The position numbers were made by a program, and so were the translations under genes. This document shows positions 18,592 to 26,877 of a DNA stretch of 64,000 nucleotides, in pieces. The stretch comes from Exiguobacterium mexicanum (GTDB taxonomy: Bacteria; Bacillota; Bacilli; Exiguobacteriales; Exiguobacteriaceae). The DNA lies in the NCBI RefSeq assembly GCF_005960665.1, contig NZ_CP040676.1:1436501-1500500 (forward strand), given 5' to 3'. The notes beneath the pieces were generated by a model. That model ran no database searches and was not told the DNA's origin. It was given only the letters and a program-made list of their open reading frames with translations. Position 1 is the first letter of the stretch, and each line of letters starts with the position of its first letter.

Positions 18592-19821
18592 TCAATATCC
18601 AGTCTCTTTTGGCAACTCTTTGTTTTTTGAAGCAATCTCGATAACTTTTTCTTTCAACTCGTGCTCCATGCGATCGAGTTCACGTTCGGCCTCACGGCGC
18701 TTCTGACGTCCTTCTTGTTGAATGCGGAGCGTCTCGTCGAGCGTCGAGAGCAAGTTCTCGTGCGCCACTTTGAGCGATTCGACCGAAACGATGCCTTTCT
18801 CGTTCTCTGTGGCGATCTCGATCGATGAGTCTTTCAACATCTTCGAGTTCTGCTCGAGCAACGTGTTCGTCGTCTTCGTGACGTCTTGCTGCATGCGGAG
18901 CGCCGTCTTTTGTCGTGTCAAGCTGAGCGCGAGCACGACTTGGTTTTTCCAGAGTGGAATCGTATTGACGACCGCCGACTCGATTTTCTCGGCTAGAATC
19001 TGGTTGTTCTGTTGGATGACCCGGATTTGCGGTGCCATCTGCAGACTGATTGTCCGGCTCAGTTTCAAATCGTGCAATTTTTTCTCGAATCGGTCCGCGA
19101 GTTGAATCATGTCGTTCAACTGTTGAAGTTTGACCTGGTCTTTCGACATCTCCACTTCTTGACGGAGCGGGGCGATCTCATAGCTGCGCACGTGGTCAAG
19201 TTTCGTCTCACCGGCAGCGATATAAACGTTAAGCTCTTCAAAATAACGCTTGTTCTTATCGTACATCTGATCGAGCATCGTGATGTCCTTCATCAAACCG
19301 AACTTGGCCCGGTCTAGATTATGGATGACTTCTTCTAAATAGACGCTCATCTTTTCAAACTGGAGTTTGTAGTTCTCGGCTTTCTTCTTGGCCCGTCCGA
19401 TGAGCGGCAAGTTGTCCATAAAACTCTTCTTCTCTGGCTGCAACATGTCCGGGTCCATCTTGCGTACGTTCTGCATCAAGTCAGACAATAGCTTTCCGGC
19501 GTCACCGCCATCCTTCATCCGGACCTCGGTCAAGATTTGGTCCGAGAATTGCGACAGTTCGCGTTGCACGTTTGATCCGAACAACATGACGGAATCTGTC
19601 TTTTTAATATCGATCGACTCGGCGATGCGCGTGATCCGTTCCCGGTGTTCCTGCGGGACATCTGGATTCACTTGAATCGCCGGCACCTCATGTTTCTCTG
19701 TCATAGATGACCAGTCCACGGACGGGTCCGAAATCGCATCGGTTTCCGTCTTCGTTTTCGTCTGTGAAGTGAGCTCTTCTTCTGGCCATGACTGCCAGTT
19801 CGTTTCATTCGATGAAGTCAT
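18592..19821 (-). CDS. yaaN: TelA family protein (toxic anion resistance, YaaN)
   Basis: A 409-residue TelA-family protein. Members are linked to tellurite and envelope-stress phenotypes, but their molecular role is unclear. The sequence is a long alpha-helical coiled coil from about residue 85 to the end, with the family core LPLIGRAKKKAENYKLQFEK and the later VLALSLTRQKTALRMQQ. No signal peptide or membrane segment is present. It overlaps xpaC by 17 nt, the same pairing as xpaC-yaaN in Bacillus subtilis. Confidence 0.9.
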   Translation of the reverse strand: MTSSNETNWQSWPEEELTSQTKTKTETDAISDPSVDWSSMTEKHEVPAIQVNPDVPQEHRERITRIAESIDIKKTDSVMLFGSNVQRELSQFSDQILTEVRMKDGGDAGKLLSDLMQNVRKMDPDMLQPEKKSFMDNLPLIGRAKKKAENYKLQFEKMSVYLEEVIHNLDRAKFGLMKDITMLDQMYDKNKRYFEELNVYIAAGETKLDHVRSYEIAPLRQEVEMSKDQVKLQQLNDMIQLADRFEKKLHDLKLSRTISLQMAPQIRVIQQNNQILAEKIESAVVNTIPLWKNQVVLALSLTRQKTALRMQQDVTKTTNTLLEQNSKMLKDSSIEIATENEKGIVSVESLKVAHENLLSTLDETLRIQQEGRQKRREAERELDRMEHELKEKVIEIASKNKELPKETGY

Positions 19822-20530
19822 GTTTTTTTCTCCCTTCTGGTTGATCGGCCAATACCTTTTCCATCATGATCAACTCTCGTTCAAAGTCGACCGCATCGTC
19901 TTCTAAGAGACGGCTGCGTTGCTGTTTGAACTTGTCGACGATGAGTCGCATATTGGTGATCAGCTGTTCACGTGTCTCTTCTTGAATGACGACGCGTTTT
20001 CCTTCTAGTTCTTTGAATTTCAATACGACCGACACGAGTGAATCCAAATAGAACGTGAACAAGTCACGCACATGTTTCACGTCTTGTGGATTTTCGAACA
20101 ACTCAGCGAACAGTTCGTGAGCTTCTTTCGAAACGGCCTTCATCTCACGCCGCACCTCGATGTCCTTGATTTCCGGCAAGACGCGGTCAATCTGTTGTAG
20201 CTTTTCATAGCCTTGCTCAATCGTCCGCTGTAAAAATTGAAGCTCTAAGTCGTCGGTCGCCTCGAATTGACGCACCGGTGCCGCTTCTTCAAGCGGTTTC
20301 AAGATGCGCGAACCAACGAACGGCTCGTCTTCATCGAGCAGCAGTTTCTTCTTGGCCCGTTTGGCAACAGGAGCCGGCGCCCGCTTCCGGCGTTTATTGG
20401 TCGACCACACTTCGTTTAATACGAGCGCCCCGACGATGATAAACAGCCAAGAAAAATCAAAAACGTTTATGGCAAAATATAGGATCGCCCCGGTCAGGGC
20501 CCATTTCATCCATGTTTTCATCCGTTTCAC
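19805..20530 (-). CDS. xpaC: XpaC family membrane protein (5-bromo-4-chloroindolyl phosphate hydrolysis protein)
   Basis: A 241-residue protein with two close N-terminal hydrophobic stretches (residues 8-36, TGAILYFAINVFDFSWLFIIVG), a basic linker (NKRRKRAPAPVAKRAKKK), then a helical cytoplasmic domain. XpaC got its name from an indicator-dye phenotype; its true activity is unknown. It precedes and overlaps the TelA-family gene, so the two products probably act together at the membrane. Confidence 0.85.
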   Translation of the reverse strand: MKRMKTWMKWALTGAILYFAINVFDFSWLFIIVGALVLNEVWSTNKRRKRAPAPVAKRAKKKLLLDEDEPFVGSRILKPLEEAAPVRQFEATDDLELQFLQRTIEQGYEKLQQIDRVLPEIKDIEVRREMKAVSKEAHELFAELFENPQDVKHVRDLFTFYLDSLVSVVLKFKELEGKRVVIQEETREQLITNMRLIVDKFKQQRSRLLEDDAVDFERELIMMEKVLADQPEGRKKHDFIE

Positions 20531-20662
20531 CTCGTCTCAAGATACTTCTATTGTACCTTACGTGACCCTTCAAAAAAAGTTTCGTCATCTTTATAAGCTT
20601 AGCACAATGACGCCGCACGCTCTCTCGGTCGCAAGAACGAAAAGTCAGGGTCGCTCGAATGT

Positions 20663-20694
20663 AAAAAAACCTCCTGATTCAATGAATCAGGAGG
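20663..20694 (-). terminator. Terminator of the symporter gene
   Basis: Eleven-base perfect stem CCTCCTGATTC / GAATCAGGAGG with a three-base loop and seven T on the minus strand. Confidence 0.9.
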
Positions 20695-20705
20695 AGTTCG
20701 TCACG

Positions 20706-22058
20706 TTACACCGTGACCCACGTTGTCACCATGACGACGGCGACCGTCACCGGAATGATGTAGCGAATAAGGAAGCGCCACACTGGATACAGCTTCACAC
20801 CGACATCCGACGTTTGAATCTCTTCTTTAAGAATGCGTTGATCAACGACATACCCGACGAAAATCGATGTCAAGAGCGCACCGACCGGCATCAAGACATA
20901 GCTGACGATATAGTCCATCGAATCGAAGAACGTACGACCGTTCAAGAACTGCATCTCGCTCATCACTCCGAACGAGAGGGCCGAAGGGATACCGACCGCA
21001 AAAACGATCGCTGCTGACAAGAGTGTGACGTTCCGTTTCGACATCGTCTGTTTCTTTTCGTTCAGTCGGTCGGTCACACCGGCGACGACGACTTCAAGCA
21101 TCGCAATCGATGACGTGATCGAGGCGAACGTGAACAGCAAGAAGAACAATACCATGAAGAAACCACCGAGCGGGACTTGATTGAAGACGGCCGGCAAGAC
21201 GACGAAGAGAAGCGCCGGGCCTTCAGCCGGGTCGAGACCTGATGCGAACACGGCCGGGAAAATCGCGAGACCCGCCAACAGCGAGACGGCGATGTTCAAT
21301 AGAACAATCATGTTCGCCGAGCGATTGAGCGTGCCTTTCGTTTTAATGTAGGACGCATACGTCAACATGGCCGCAACCCCGAGTGATAGCGAGAAGAACG
21401 CTTGACCGAGGGCGAACAAGACCGATTCCCCCGTCAAGGCAGAGAAGTCAGGCTGCAAGAAGAAGCGAACCCCTTCCATCGCCCCGTCGAGCGTCAATGA
21501 GCGGATGACGAGGACGATGAAACTGAAGAACAGGAGCGGCATCAAGATCTTGCTCATCCGCTCGATTCCAGCTTCGACGCCTTTTAGCACGATTAAGAGC
21601 GTGATCAATAAGAATAAGAATTGACCGAACACGGCGATGCCTGGTGACGAGACGACATCTCCGAAGACGGCACCAAATTCGTCAGGCGATCGGCCGTTCA
21701 ATGTCCCGCTCAAGCCGAGACCGACATAGATTAAGACCCAACCACCGATGACACTGTAGAATGAGAGCAATAAGAAACATGCGATGACACCAAGGTAACC
21801 GACGATCGTCCAACGGCCGTGTCCTAATTTTTTGAATGCGAGCAGTGCCGTTTTTTGTGTCGAGCGTCCGACGATGAACTCACCGATCAATAACGGGAGA
21901 CCGAGTAAGAGCGTAAACGCTAAAAACATGAGCAAAAAGGCGCCGCCTCCACTTGTGCCGGTGACATACGGAAATTTCCAGATCGCACCGAGACCAATCG
22001 CTGACCCTGCGGCCGCTAAGATGAATCCAATTTTTGAGGCGAACGAGTTTTGCGCCAT
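20706..22058 (-). CDS. Sodium-dependent transporter, neurotransmitter:sodium symporter family
   Basis: A 450-residue inner-membrane symporter of the LeuT/MhsT type, importing amino acids with Na+. TM1 has the unwound signature FILAAAGSAIGLGAIWKFPY and TM2 GGGAFLLMFLAFTLLLGLPLL, with about eleven hydrophobic helices. Bacterial members often have 11 helices, as here. An ATG 6 bases upstream (22064) is equally possible; both lie near AGGAAGTAGGG. It is a single gene with its own terminator. The amino acid carried cannot be told from sequence by eye. Confidence 0.92.
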   Translation of the reverse strand: MAQNSFASKIGFILAAAGSAIGLGAIWKFPYVTGTSGGGAFLLMFLAFTLLLGLPLLIGEFIVGRSTQKTALLAFKKLGHGRWTIVGYLGVIACFLLLSFYSVIGGWVLIYVGLGLSGTLNGRSPDEFGAVFGDVVSSPGIAVFGQFLFLLITLLIVLKGVEAGIERMSKILMPLLFFSFIVLVIRSLTLDGAMEGVRFFLQPDFSALTGESVLFALGQAFFSLSLGVAAMLTYASYIKTKGTLNRSANMIVLLNIAVSLLAGLAIFPAVFASGLDPAEGPALLFVVLPAVFNQVPLGGFFMVLFFLLFTFASITSSIAMLEVVVAGVTDRLNEKKQTMSKRNVTLLSAAIVFAVGIPSALSFGVMSEMQFLNGRTFFDSMDYIVSYVLMPVGALLTSIFVGYVVDQRILKEEIQTSDVGVKLYPVWRFLIRYIIPVTVAVVMVTTWVTV

Positions 22059-22137
22059 TACCATCCCTACTTCCTGTTTTCATATCTATTTTCATAATAA
22101 TAGTGAAATACTAACACTGTTCAGAAATGAGAACAAC

Positions 22138-22171
22138 AAAAAACAGAGAAAAGTCTGAATTCTTTTCTCTG
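22138..22171 (-). terminator. Terminator of the lipid kinase/importer operon
   Basis: Ten-base stem CAGAGAAAAG / CTTTTCTCTG with loop AATTCAGA on the minus strand, followed by TTTTTT. Confidence 0.88.
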
Positions 22172-22179
22172 TCTGGTTT

Positions 22180-23058
22180 TTAGTGGGATGGCACTAGGAA
22201 TGTCAGTTCCCTTGGCAAGACGTCGATGTGTAATCGGTCCGCCTCAAAATGTTCCCCATCGACGTCGATAATCTGTGATTCGCTCAAATGGACGGTCAGT
22301 TGAGACATCTGTAGATGGACCCACTCCGGCGACGAATGTTCGAGTCCGAGTTGTTGCGTAAGCAGTTGCCGAATCATTGGAAAGCCGATGGCCGAGCTGT
22401 GCACGACTTCGACGAGTCCGTCGGTGAACGATTGGGTCGGTAACTTTGTCGGTACCGTACCAAGATATGCCCCGTTTCCGACGTACAAAAAACTGATCGG
22501 CCCATCATGGACGACTTCTCCGTCCTGCTCGATGCGGACGTCGAACGGGTCGAGTTCACGAAACTGCCGGATTGTCGCTAAAAAATACCCGATGGATCCG
22601 AGTGATTCTTTTTGGAGCGGATCGATTTGTCGCGATGCGTCGGCGATCAGGCCGACCCCAATAAAATTGAGGCCATATCGATCATTGACCCGCATGACGT
22701 CGACGGGCTGGACATGACTCATCTTAAATAACCGGGCCGCCTCAATCGGTTCGACTGGTAAATCGAGCGCACGGGCAAAGTCGTTGCACGTACCACCGGG
22801 GACGAGGCCGACCGTCGGCCGCTCGTCCTTCGGAAGTGACATGAGGCCGTTCACGACCTCATGCAGGGTCCCGTCCCCACCGATGACGATTAAATGCTCG
22901 AACGACCCACTCGCCTCGGCAAAGCGGGCAGCATCTCCTTGTCCGAGCGTCTTTCGAATCAGAATCTCGTCATACAAGGATTCGACCGTCCCGACAACCT
23001 CACCGAGCATCGTTTCACTTGCACCGGATGTTGGATTCGAGATAATCATTGCTCTCAT
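22180..23058 (-). CDS. Diacylglycerol kinase family lipid kinase (DagK/YegS type)
   Basis: A 292-residue soluble lipid kinase phosphorylating diacylglycerol or a related lipid. It shows the NPTSG nucleotide loop (IISNPTSGASE, residue 6 on), the catalytic-domain hallmark VIGGDGTLHEVVNGLM (near residue 58), and VPGGTCNDFARAL. Its ATG overlaps the stop of the upstream permease/binding protein gene by 4 nt, so it is co-translated with an ABC importer, an unusual partner. It is followed by a strong terminator. Confidence 0.9.
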   Translation of the reverse strand: MRAMIISNPTSGASETMLGEVVGTVESLYDEILIRKTLGQGDAARFAEASGSFEHLIVIGGDGTLHEVVNGLMSLPKDERPTVGLVPGGTCNDFARALDLPVEPIEAARLFKMSHVQPVDVMRVNDRYGLNFIGVGLIADASRQIDPLQKESLGSIGYFLATIRQFRELDPFDVRIEQDGEVVHDGPISFLYVGNGAYLGTVPTKLPTQSFTDGLVEVVHSSAIGFPMIRQLLTQQLGLEHSSPEWVHLQMSQLTVHLSESQIIDVDGEHFEADRLHIDVLPRELTFLVPSH

Positions 23059-24560
23059 AGGAGACCTTCCTGCTCCAAGAAGTCTTGTGCGACGTCATAA
23101 GCACGCTCATTCCCATACGCGACGCGGCGGTTGAGTTCAGACATTTCTTCATCTGTAATTTTACCAGCCAATTGATTGAGCGCGTCCTCGATTTCAGGGT
23201 GCTCGTCTAATGTCTCTTGCTTGAGCAACGGTGCCCCTTGATATGGCGGGAAGAACTGTTGATCATCTTCAAGGACGAGCAAATCATTCTCGGCGATATC
23301 CGGGTCCGTCGCGTATGCATCGACAAGGTTGACGTCACCACGAGCGATGGCGCGGTAACGGAGTTTCTGTTCCATCGAGACGACCGACGGAAAGTCGAGA
23401 CCGTAGGCTTGCTGAAGTCCAGGGTATCCGTCTTCCCGGTCCGTAAACTCGAGCGTGAAGCCGGCTTTAATGTCCGTTTGCACGTTTCGTAAATCAGAAA
23501 TCGATGTGATGCCTTCCTCTTCGGCGTAGTCGCGTGGGATGGCGATGGCATATGTGTTGTTGAACTGCATCGGCTCAAGCAAGGCATAGCCGTCGTCTGC
23601 CAGCGCATCACGAGCCTGTTCATACACTTCGCGAGCGTCATTTGAGTTCGGTGTCTCTTTCACGAGACTGGCGAGTACCGTCCCTGTGAATTCTGGGTAA
23701 ATATCGACATCACCAGATTGGAGCGCACCCCAGACGAATGTCGTCTCGCCAAAGTTTGGTCGGACAGAAACAGTCAAATCAGTCTCTTCCTCGATCAATA
23801 ATTTATACATGTTCATTAAAATTTCAGGCTCTGGTCCAAGTTTTCCGGCGACGACGAGATCGGTCTGTTGCGTGCGACCGAGCGCGAGCGGTGCCGCGAC
23901 GATTAACGCCAAGACGGTAGAGACAGCAATCAATTTTGTCTTATTCCGCGTAGCTGTCGCGCCTTCCATTTGTCGGAGCAGGAAATCGAACAAAAGAGCA
24001 AGGATGGCGGCCGGGATGGCGCCGAGTAAAATCAAGTAGTTGTCATTCCGGTTGATTCCTAGAAGAATCAACGTCCCGAGCCCACCTGCTCCAACGAGGG
24101 CAGCGAGCGTCGCCGTCCCGACGATGAGAACCATCGCCGTCCGAATCCCGGCCATAATGACTGGCAAGGCGAGCGGGAGCTCGACTTTCATCAAGCTCTG
24201 GTTCGGCTTCATGCCGCAAGCTCGTGCCGCTTCGATGAGCGATTTGTCGACCTCGTTCAGTCCGGTGAACGTGTTTCGTAAAATTGGGAGTAAGGCGTAC
24301 AACACGAGGGCAATCGTCGCCGGCAAGGCGCCAATCCCAACAAGTGGAATCATCAGTCCGAGGAGCGCCAAAGAAGGAATCGTTTGAATGATGGCAGTGA
24401 CACCGATGGCGGTCTCGGCCACTTTTTTACGGCGCGTCAACCAAATACCGAGCGGGACGGCAATCAAGACCGCGATCAATAAGGAGACGACGGAGAGCTG
24501 CAAGTGCTCGATGAGCGCCTCGACGAGTTCCCCTCGTCGGTTTTGGAATGTCTCAAGCAT
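23055..24560 (-). CDS. ABC importer permease fused to substrate-binding domain (EgtU/BilE/OpuC-like)
   Basis: A 501-residue fusion. Residues 1 to about 210 form a permease with five or six helices and the EAA-like loop DKSLIEAARACGMKPNQSL. After one more helix (LIAVSTVLALIVAAPLALG) comes an extracytoplasmic OpuAC/ProX-type binding domain (VAGKLGPEPEILMNMYKLL, VDIYPEFTGTVLASLV, RYRAIARGDVNLVDAYATDPDI). Such fusions serve quaternary-ammonium compounds (betaine, carnitine, choline) or, in EgtU systems, ergothioneine. The start 24560 with GAGGTGAGG overlaps the ATPase gene by 8 nt. Confidence 0.88.
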   Translation of the reverse strand: MLETFQNRRGELVEALIEHLQLSVVSLLIAVLIAVPLGIWLTRRKKVAETAIGVTAIIQTIPSLALLGLMIPLVGIGALPATIALVLYALLPILRNTFTGLNEVDKSLIEAARACGMKPNQSLMKVELPLALPVIMAGIRTAMVLIVGTATLAALVGAGGLGTLILLGINRNDNYLILLGAIPAAILALLFDFLLRQMEGATATRNKTKLIAVSTVLALIVAAPLALGRTQQTDLVVAGKLGPEPEILMNMYKLLIEEETDLTVSVRPNFGETTFVWGALQSGDVDIYPEFTGTVLASLVKETPNSNDAREVYEQARDALADDGYALLEPMQFNNTYAIAIPRDYAEEEGITSISDLRNVQTDIKAGFTLEFTDREDGYPGLQQAYGLDFPSVVSMEQKLRYRAIARGDVNLVDAYATDPDIAENDLLVLEDDQQFFPPYQGAPLLKQETLDEHPEIEDALNQLAGKITDEEMSELNRRVAYGNERAYDVAQDFLEQEGLL

Positions 24561-25287
24561 CAACCTCACCTCTTCCGCGTTGTGTAAAGTCGAGGACGAA
24601 CGGGTCCGTGCTCGCTCTGATTTCGTCTGGTGTCCCGACGACGACCAATTCGCCGTCACGCATCAACGCGATACGGTCTCCGAGTTTCATCGCTTCCTGC
24701 ATGTCGTGGGTCACAAACAAAATCGTTTTCCCAAGTTCATCGTTCAAGCGTTTAATATCGTCTTGGAGTTGGCCCCGGCTGATTGGGTCGAGTGCCGAGA
24801 ACGGCTCATCCATCAAGATGACGTCAGGATCGGCGGCGAGCGCACGGAGCACCCCAACGCGTTGCTGTTGTCCACCGGATAGCTCGGTCGGCTTTTTAGC
24901 CCGCAAGACGGGATCTAATCCGGCGATTTCCATGAGTTCGGTCACGCGGTCTTTCGTCTTTTGCTTTGGCCACTTCAATAGTTCAGGAACGACAGAAATA
25001 TTTTCTTCGACCGTTAAATGAGGGAATAAGGCAATTTGTTGAAGTACATAACCGATATTGCGGCGTAACTCATAAATATCGAATTGGTAAATCTCTTTCC
25101 CATCAATCAAAATTTTCCCGTCGGTATGATCGATCAGTCGATTCACCATTTTCATGGTTGTCGTCTTGCCACACCCTGATGGGCCGATCAAGACAAAAAT
25201 CTCGCCTCTTCGTACTGTTAAATCCAAATCTTTGACGGCTAACGTCCCGTCTTCGTAACGCTTAGATACATTTTGGAATTCTATCAA
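24553..25287 (-). CDS. ABC importer ATPase, CBS-less (EgtU/OpuC-like)
   Basis: A 244-residue ATPase partnering the fused permease. It shows Walker A GPSGCGKTTTMKMV (near residue 35), Q-loop YVLQQIALFPHLT, signature LSGGQQQRVGVLRAL, Walker B VILMDEPFSALD and switch VTHDMQEA. Osmoregulatory OpuCA/OpuAA ATPases usually carry a C-terminal CBS pair that senses ionic strength. This protein ends right after the core, which points toward an EgtU-like rather than an osmotically gated importer. It is the first gene of the operon. Confidence 0.9.
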   Translation of the reverse strand: MIEFQNVSKRYEDGTLAVKDLDLTVRRGEIFVLIGPSGCGKTTTMKMVNRLIDHTDGKILIDGKEIYQFDIYELRRNIGYVLQQIALFPHLTVEENISVVPELLKWPKQKTKDRVTELMEIAGLDPVLRAKKPTELSGGQQQRVGVLRALAADPDVILMDEPFSALDPISRGQLQDDIKRLNDELGKTILFVTHDMQEAMKLGDRIALMRDGELVVVGTPDEIRASTDPFVLDFTQRGRGEVDA

Positions 25288-25413
25288 CTCTACCCCTCCT
25301 CGGCTCGTAACTTTTCATAAAGGTCAAATATTAGTTTGCCCGTTTCCAACGATTGTTAAACAATGAAACGTGCTGGGACGCGGTCGAAAGACTGCCAACC
25401 CACGAGGCGAGAC

Positions 25414-25443
25414 AAAAAAGGTTCCCCCGCAGGAGAACCTTTA
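25414..25443 (-). terminator. Terminator of the 3D-domain gene
   Basis: Stem AAAGGTTC / GAACCTTT (extendable through TCC/GGG) with TTTTTT on the minus strand, overlapping the region just after the stop codon. Confidence 0.82.
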
Positions 25444-25445
25444 GA

Positions 25446-26189
25446 TTATGGCAATGTGATTGTGATATGACGACGACCCCAATTGATGGCCTCGCTCTTC
25501 GTGTCGACGAGTAAATCGACGATGTTCCCTTTAATGCGTCCTCCTGTATCAAGGGCGATCGCTTGGCCGATGCCGTCGATTTGAACGACCGTACCGAGCG
25601 GGATGACAGATGGGTCGACTGCGATGATACGCATGCCGTTATAATAAATCGAGTCTGTCACGTCATGGCCTGTCGCCGTCAAGACGCGCCCCCCGTAAGA
25701 ACCGTTGTCAGCTGCATCGTTCGTGTAGGCCGTTGACTCGGCTTGAATGACACGTCCTTGTGTCGAGACAGGTGTCACGGTCGCACTCGATGCCGCTTGT
25801 TGCTTCTTCTCGGTTTTTGCTGCGGCTTGGCGTTTCGCTTCTTCTTGTCGTGCCTTTTCGGCAGCGACGCGCTTTTCTTCTTCCAAACGTTCTGCTTTCG
25901 CTTTCGCTTCACGCTCGGCCTCTTCACGTTTGGCTTTCTCTTCTGCCAAGCGCTTTTCTTCGGCTAAACGTTTTTCTTCAGCGAGCCGTTTCTCTTCGGC
26001 AAGACGTTTCTTACGTTCGATTTCTTGTTGGCGCTCCAACTCAATGGCCTGACGTTCTAATTCAAGTGGGTTTTGGACAATTTTCTGTTCAGTCCCGATT
26101 CCAATTTGGGCGGCATCGGCATTCGCAGCAAACACGAATGTTCCAACAGCGGCAAATAAAATCGCGATTATATATTTTAAGGAATGCAT
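25446..26189 (-). CDS. Exported 3D-domain wall protein with coiled-coil linker
   Basis: A 247-residue secreted protein. Residues 1-27 are a signal peptide ending at ADA-A. Residues about 45-135 are a highly charged helical linker containing four tandem RLAEEK units. The C-terminus is a 3D domain (three conserved Asp) as in YocH/YuiC/MltA-like wall enzymes: STAYTNDAADNGSYGG, IIAVDPSVIPLGTVVQIDG and AIALDTGGRIKGNIVDLLVD. It probably trims peptidoglycan as a lytic transglycosylase-type enzyme. Unlike YocH it has no LysM; the charged linker may set its reach from the membrane or wall. Confidence 0.88.
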   Translation of the reverse strand: MHSLKYIIAILFAAVGTFVFAANADAAQIGIGTEQKIVQNPLELERQAIELERQQEIERKKRLAEEKRLAEEKRLAEEKRLAEEKAKREEAEREAKAKAERLEEEKRVAAEKARQEEAKRQAAAKTEKKQQAASSATVTPVSTQGRVIQAESTAYTNDAADNGSYGGRVLTATGHDVTDSIYYNGMRIIAVDPSVIPLGTVVQIDGIGQAIALDTGGRIKGNIVDLLVDTKSEAINWGRRHITITLP

Positions 26190-26363
26190 TAATAGGTCAG
26201 CACCTTTCTCGTCATCTAACGAACAGGAGTAAATTTACCATGTCGTTTCAATCACGAGAAGGGATTTTGACGAAGTGAAATATTTCTGACACATCAAGAA
26301 AGAACTGGTTACAATCTGTAACATTTACAATAAACCTAGTGTTACCAACCGTTTTCGTAAAAA

Positions 26364-26405
26364 ATTACAGATTCGTTACAACATAACGTGTAACAAATCT
26401 GTAAT
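26364..26405 (-). terminator. Long-stem terminator of the DUF2157 operon
   Basis: Arms of 17 nt (ATTACAGATTCGTTACA at 26364-26380 and TGTAACAAATCTGTAAT at 26389-26405) pair at 16 of 17 positions around ACATAACG, followed on the minus strand by six T. It follows the gene ending at 26413. Confidence 0.85.
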
Positions 26406-26412
26406 CTGATTG

Positions 26413-26877
26413 TCATTCTGTTTCAGCTTCAATCGAGCGTAAATCATGGGGGCGAACCATGCCCCAAGGTGCCACGTCGACATCCACTTCGAACGTTTTC
26501 GCACCTTCGATCGCCGACGTTTCTTCTTCGGCGATCCGATACGAACTCATGTCATCGATATACACTTGCCGGTCATAGTAATTGGCACGAGTGCCACCGA
26601 AGAACGGCCGTGAACTGACCCGATCAATGGTCGCATAACCGTCGTCCCCCGTTTTGAACGACACGTATACCGTCCCTGATTCGACATCTTGTCTGCCGTC
26701 GAACGAATCGTATTCCAAATAGACAAAGTCTCCAAAGAACGGATCGTACGGCTCATAGGAGGTCGCTTTGAACGTATACGTCTCTCCGAACCAGGAGACC
26801 GCATAGACGAGCAGAATAAAACCGACAGCGATCACTACTTGCAAAACCGGCACTAGCCAAGGCGTCAATCGTTTCAT
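26413..26877 (-). CDS. GDYXXLXY domain membrane-anchored protein
   Basis: A 154-residue protein with one N-terminal membrane helix (LVPVLQVVIAVGFILLVYAV) and an external domain carrying the family's name motif as GDFVYLEYD (near residue 49). Function is unknown. Members are typically encoded beside a DUF2157 membrane protein, as here, where the ATG overlaps the DUF2157 stop by 4 nt. The pair probably forms one membrane complex; that is inference from linkage. Confidence 0.85.
   Translation of the reverse strand: MKRLTPWLVPVLQVVIAVGFILLVYAVSWFGETYTFKATSYEPYDPFFGDFVYLEYDSFDGRQDVESGTVYVSFKTGDDGYATIDRVSSRPFFGGTRANYYDRQVYIDDMSSYRIAEEETSAIEGAKTFEVDVDVAPWGMVRPHDLRSIEAETE

Noticed and set aside
25940-26020. 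Short regular repeats, considered as a CRISPR array
   Set aside because: Repeats are contiguous 18-bp codon units without spacers, in frame within the 3D-domain protein.
26190-26363. c-di-AMP (ydaO) riboswitch before the wall-enzyme gene
   Set aside because: No conserved ydaO core elements or paired helices of the right size are visible; only scattered TGTWAH hexamers.
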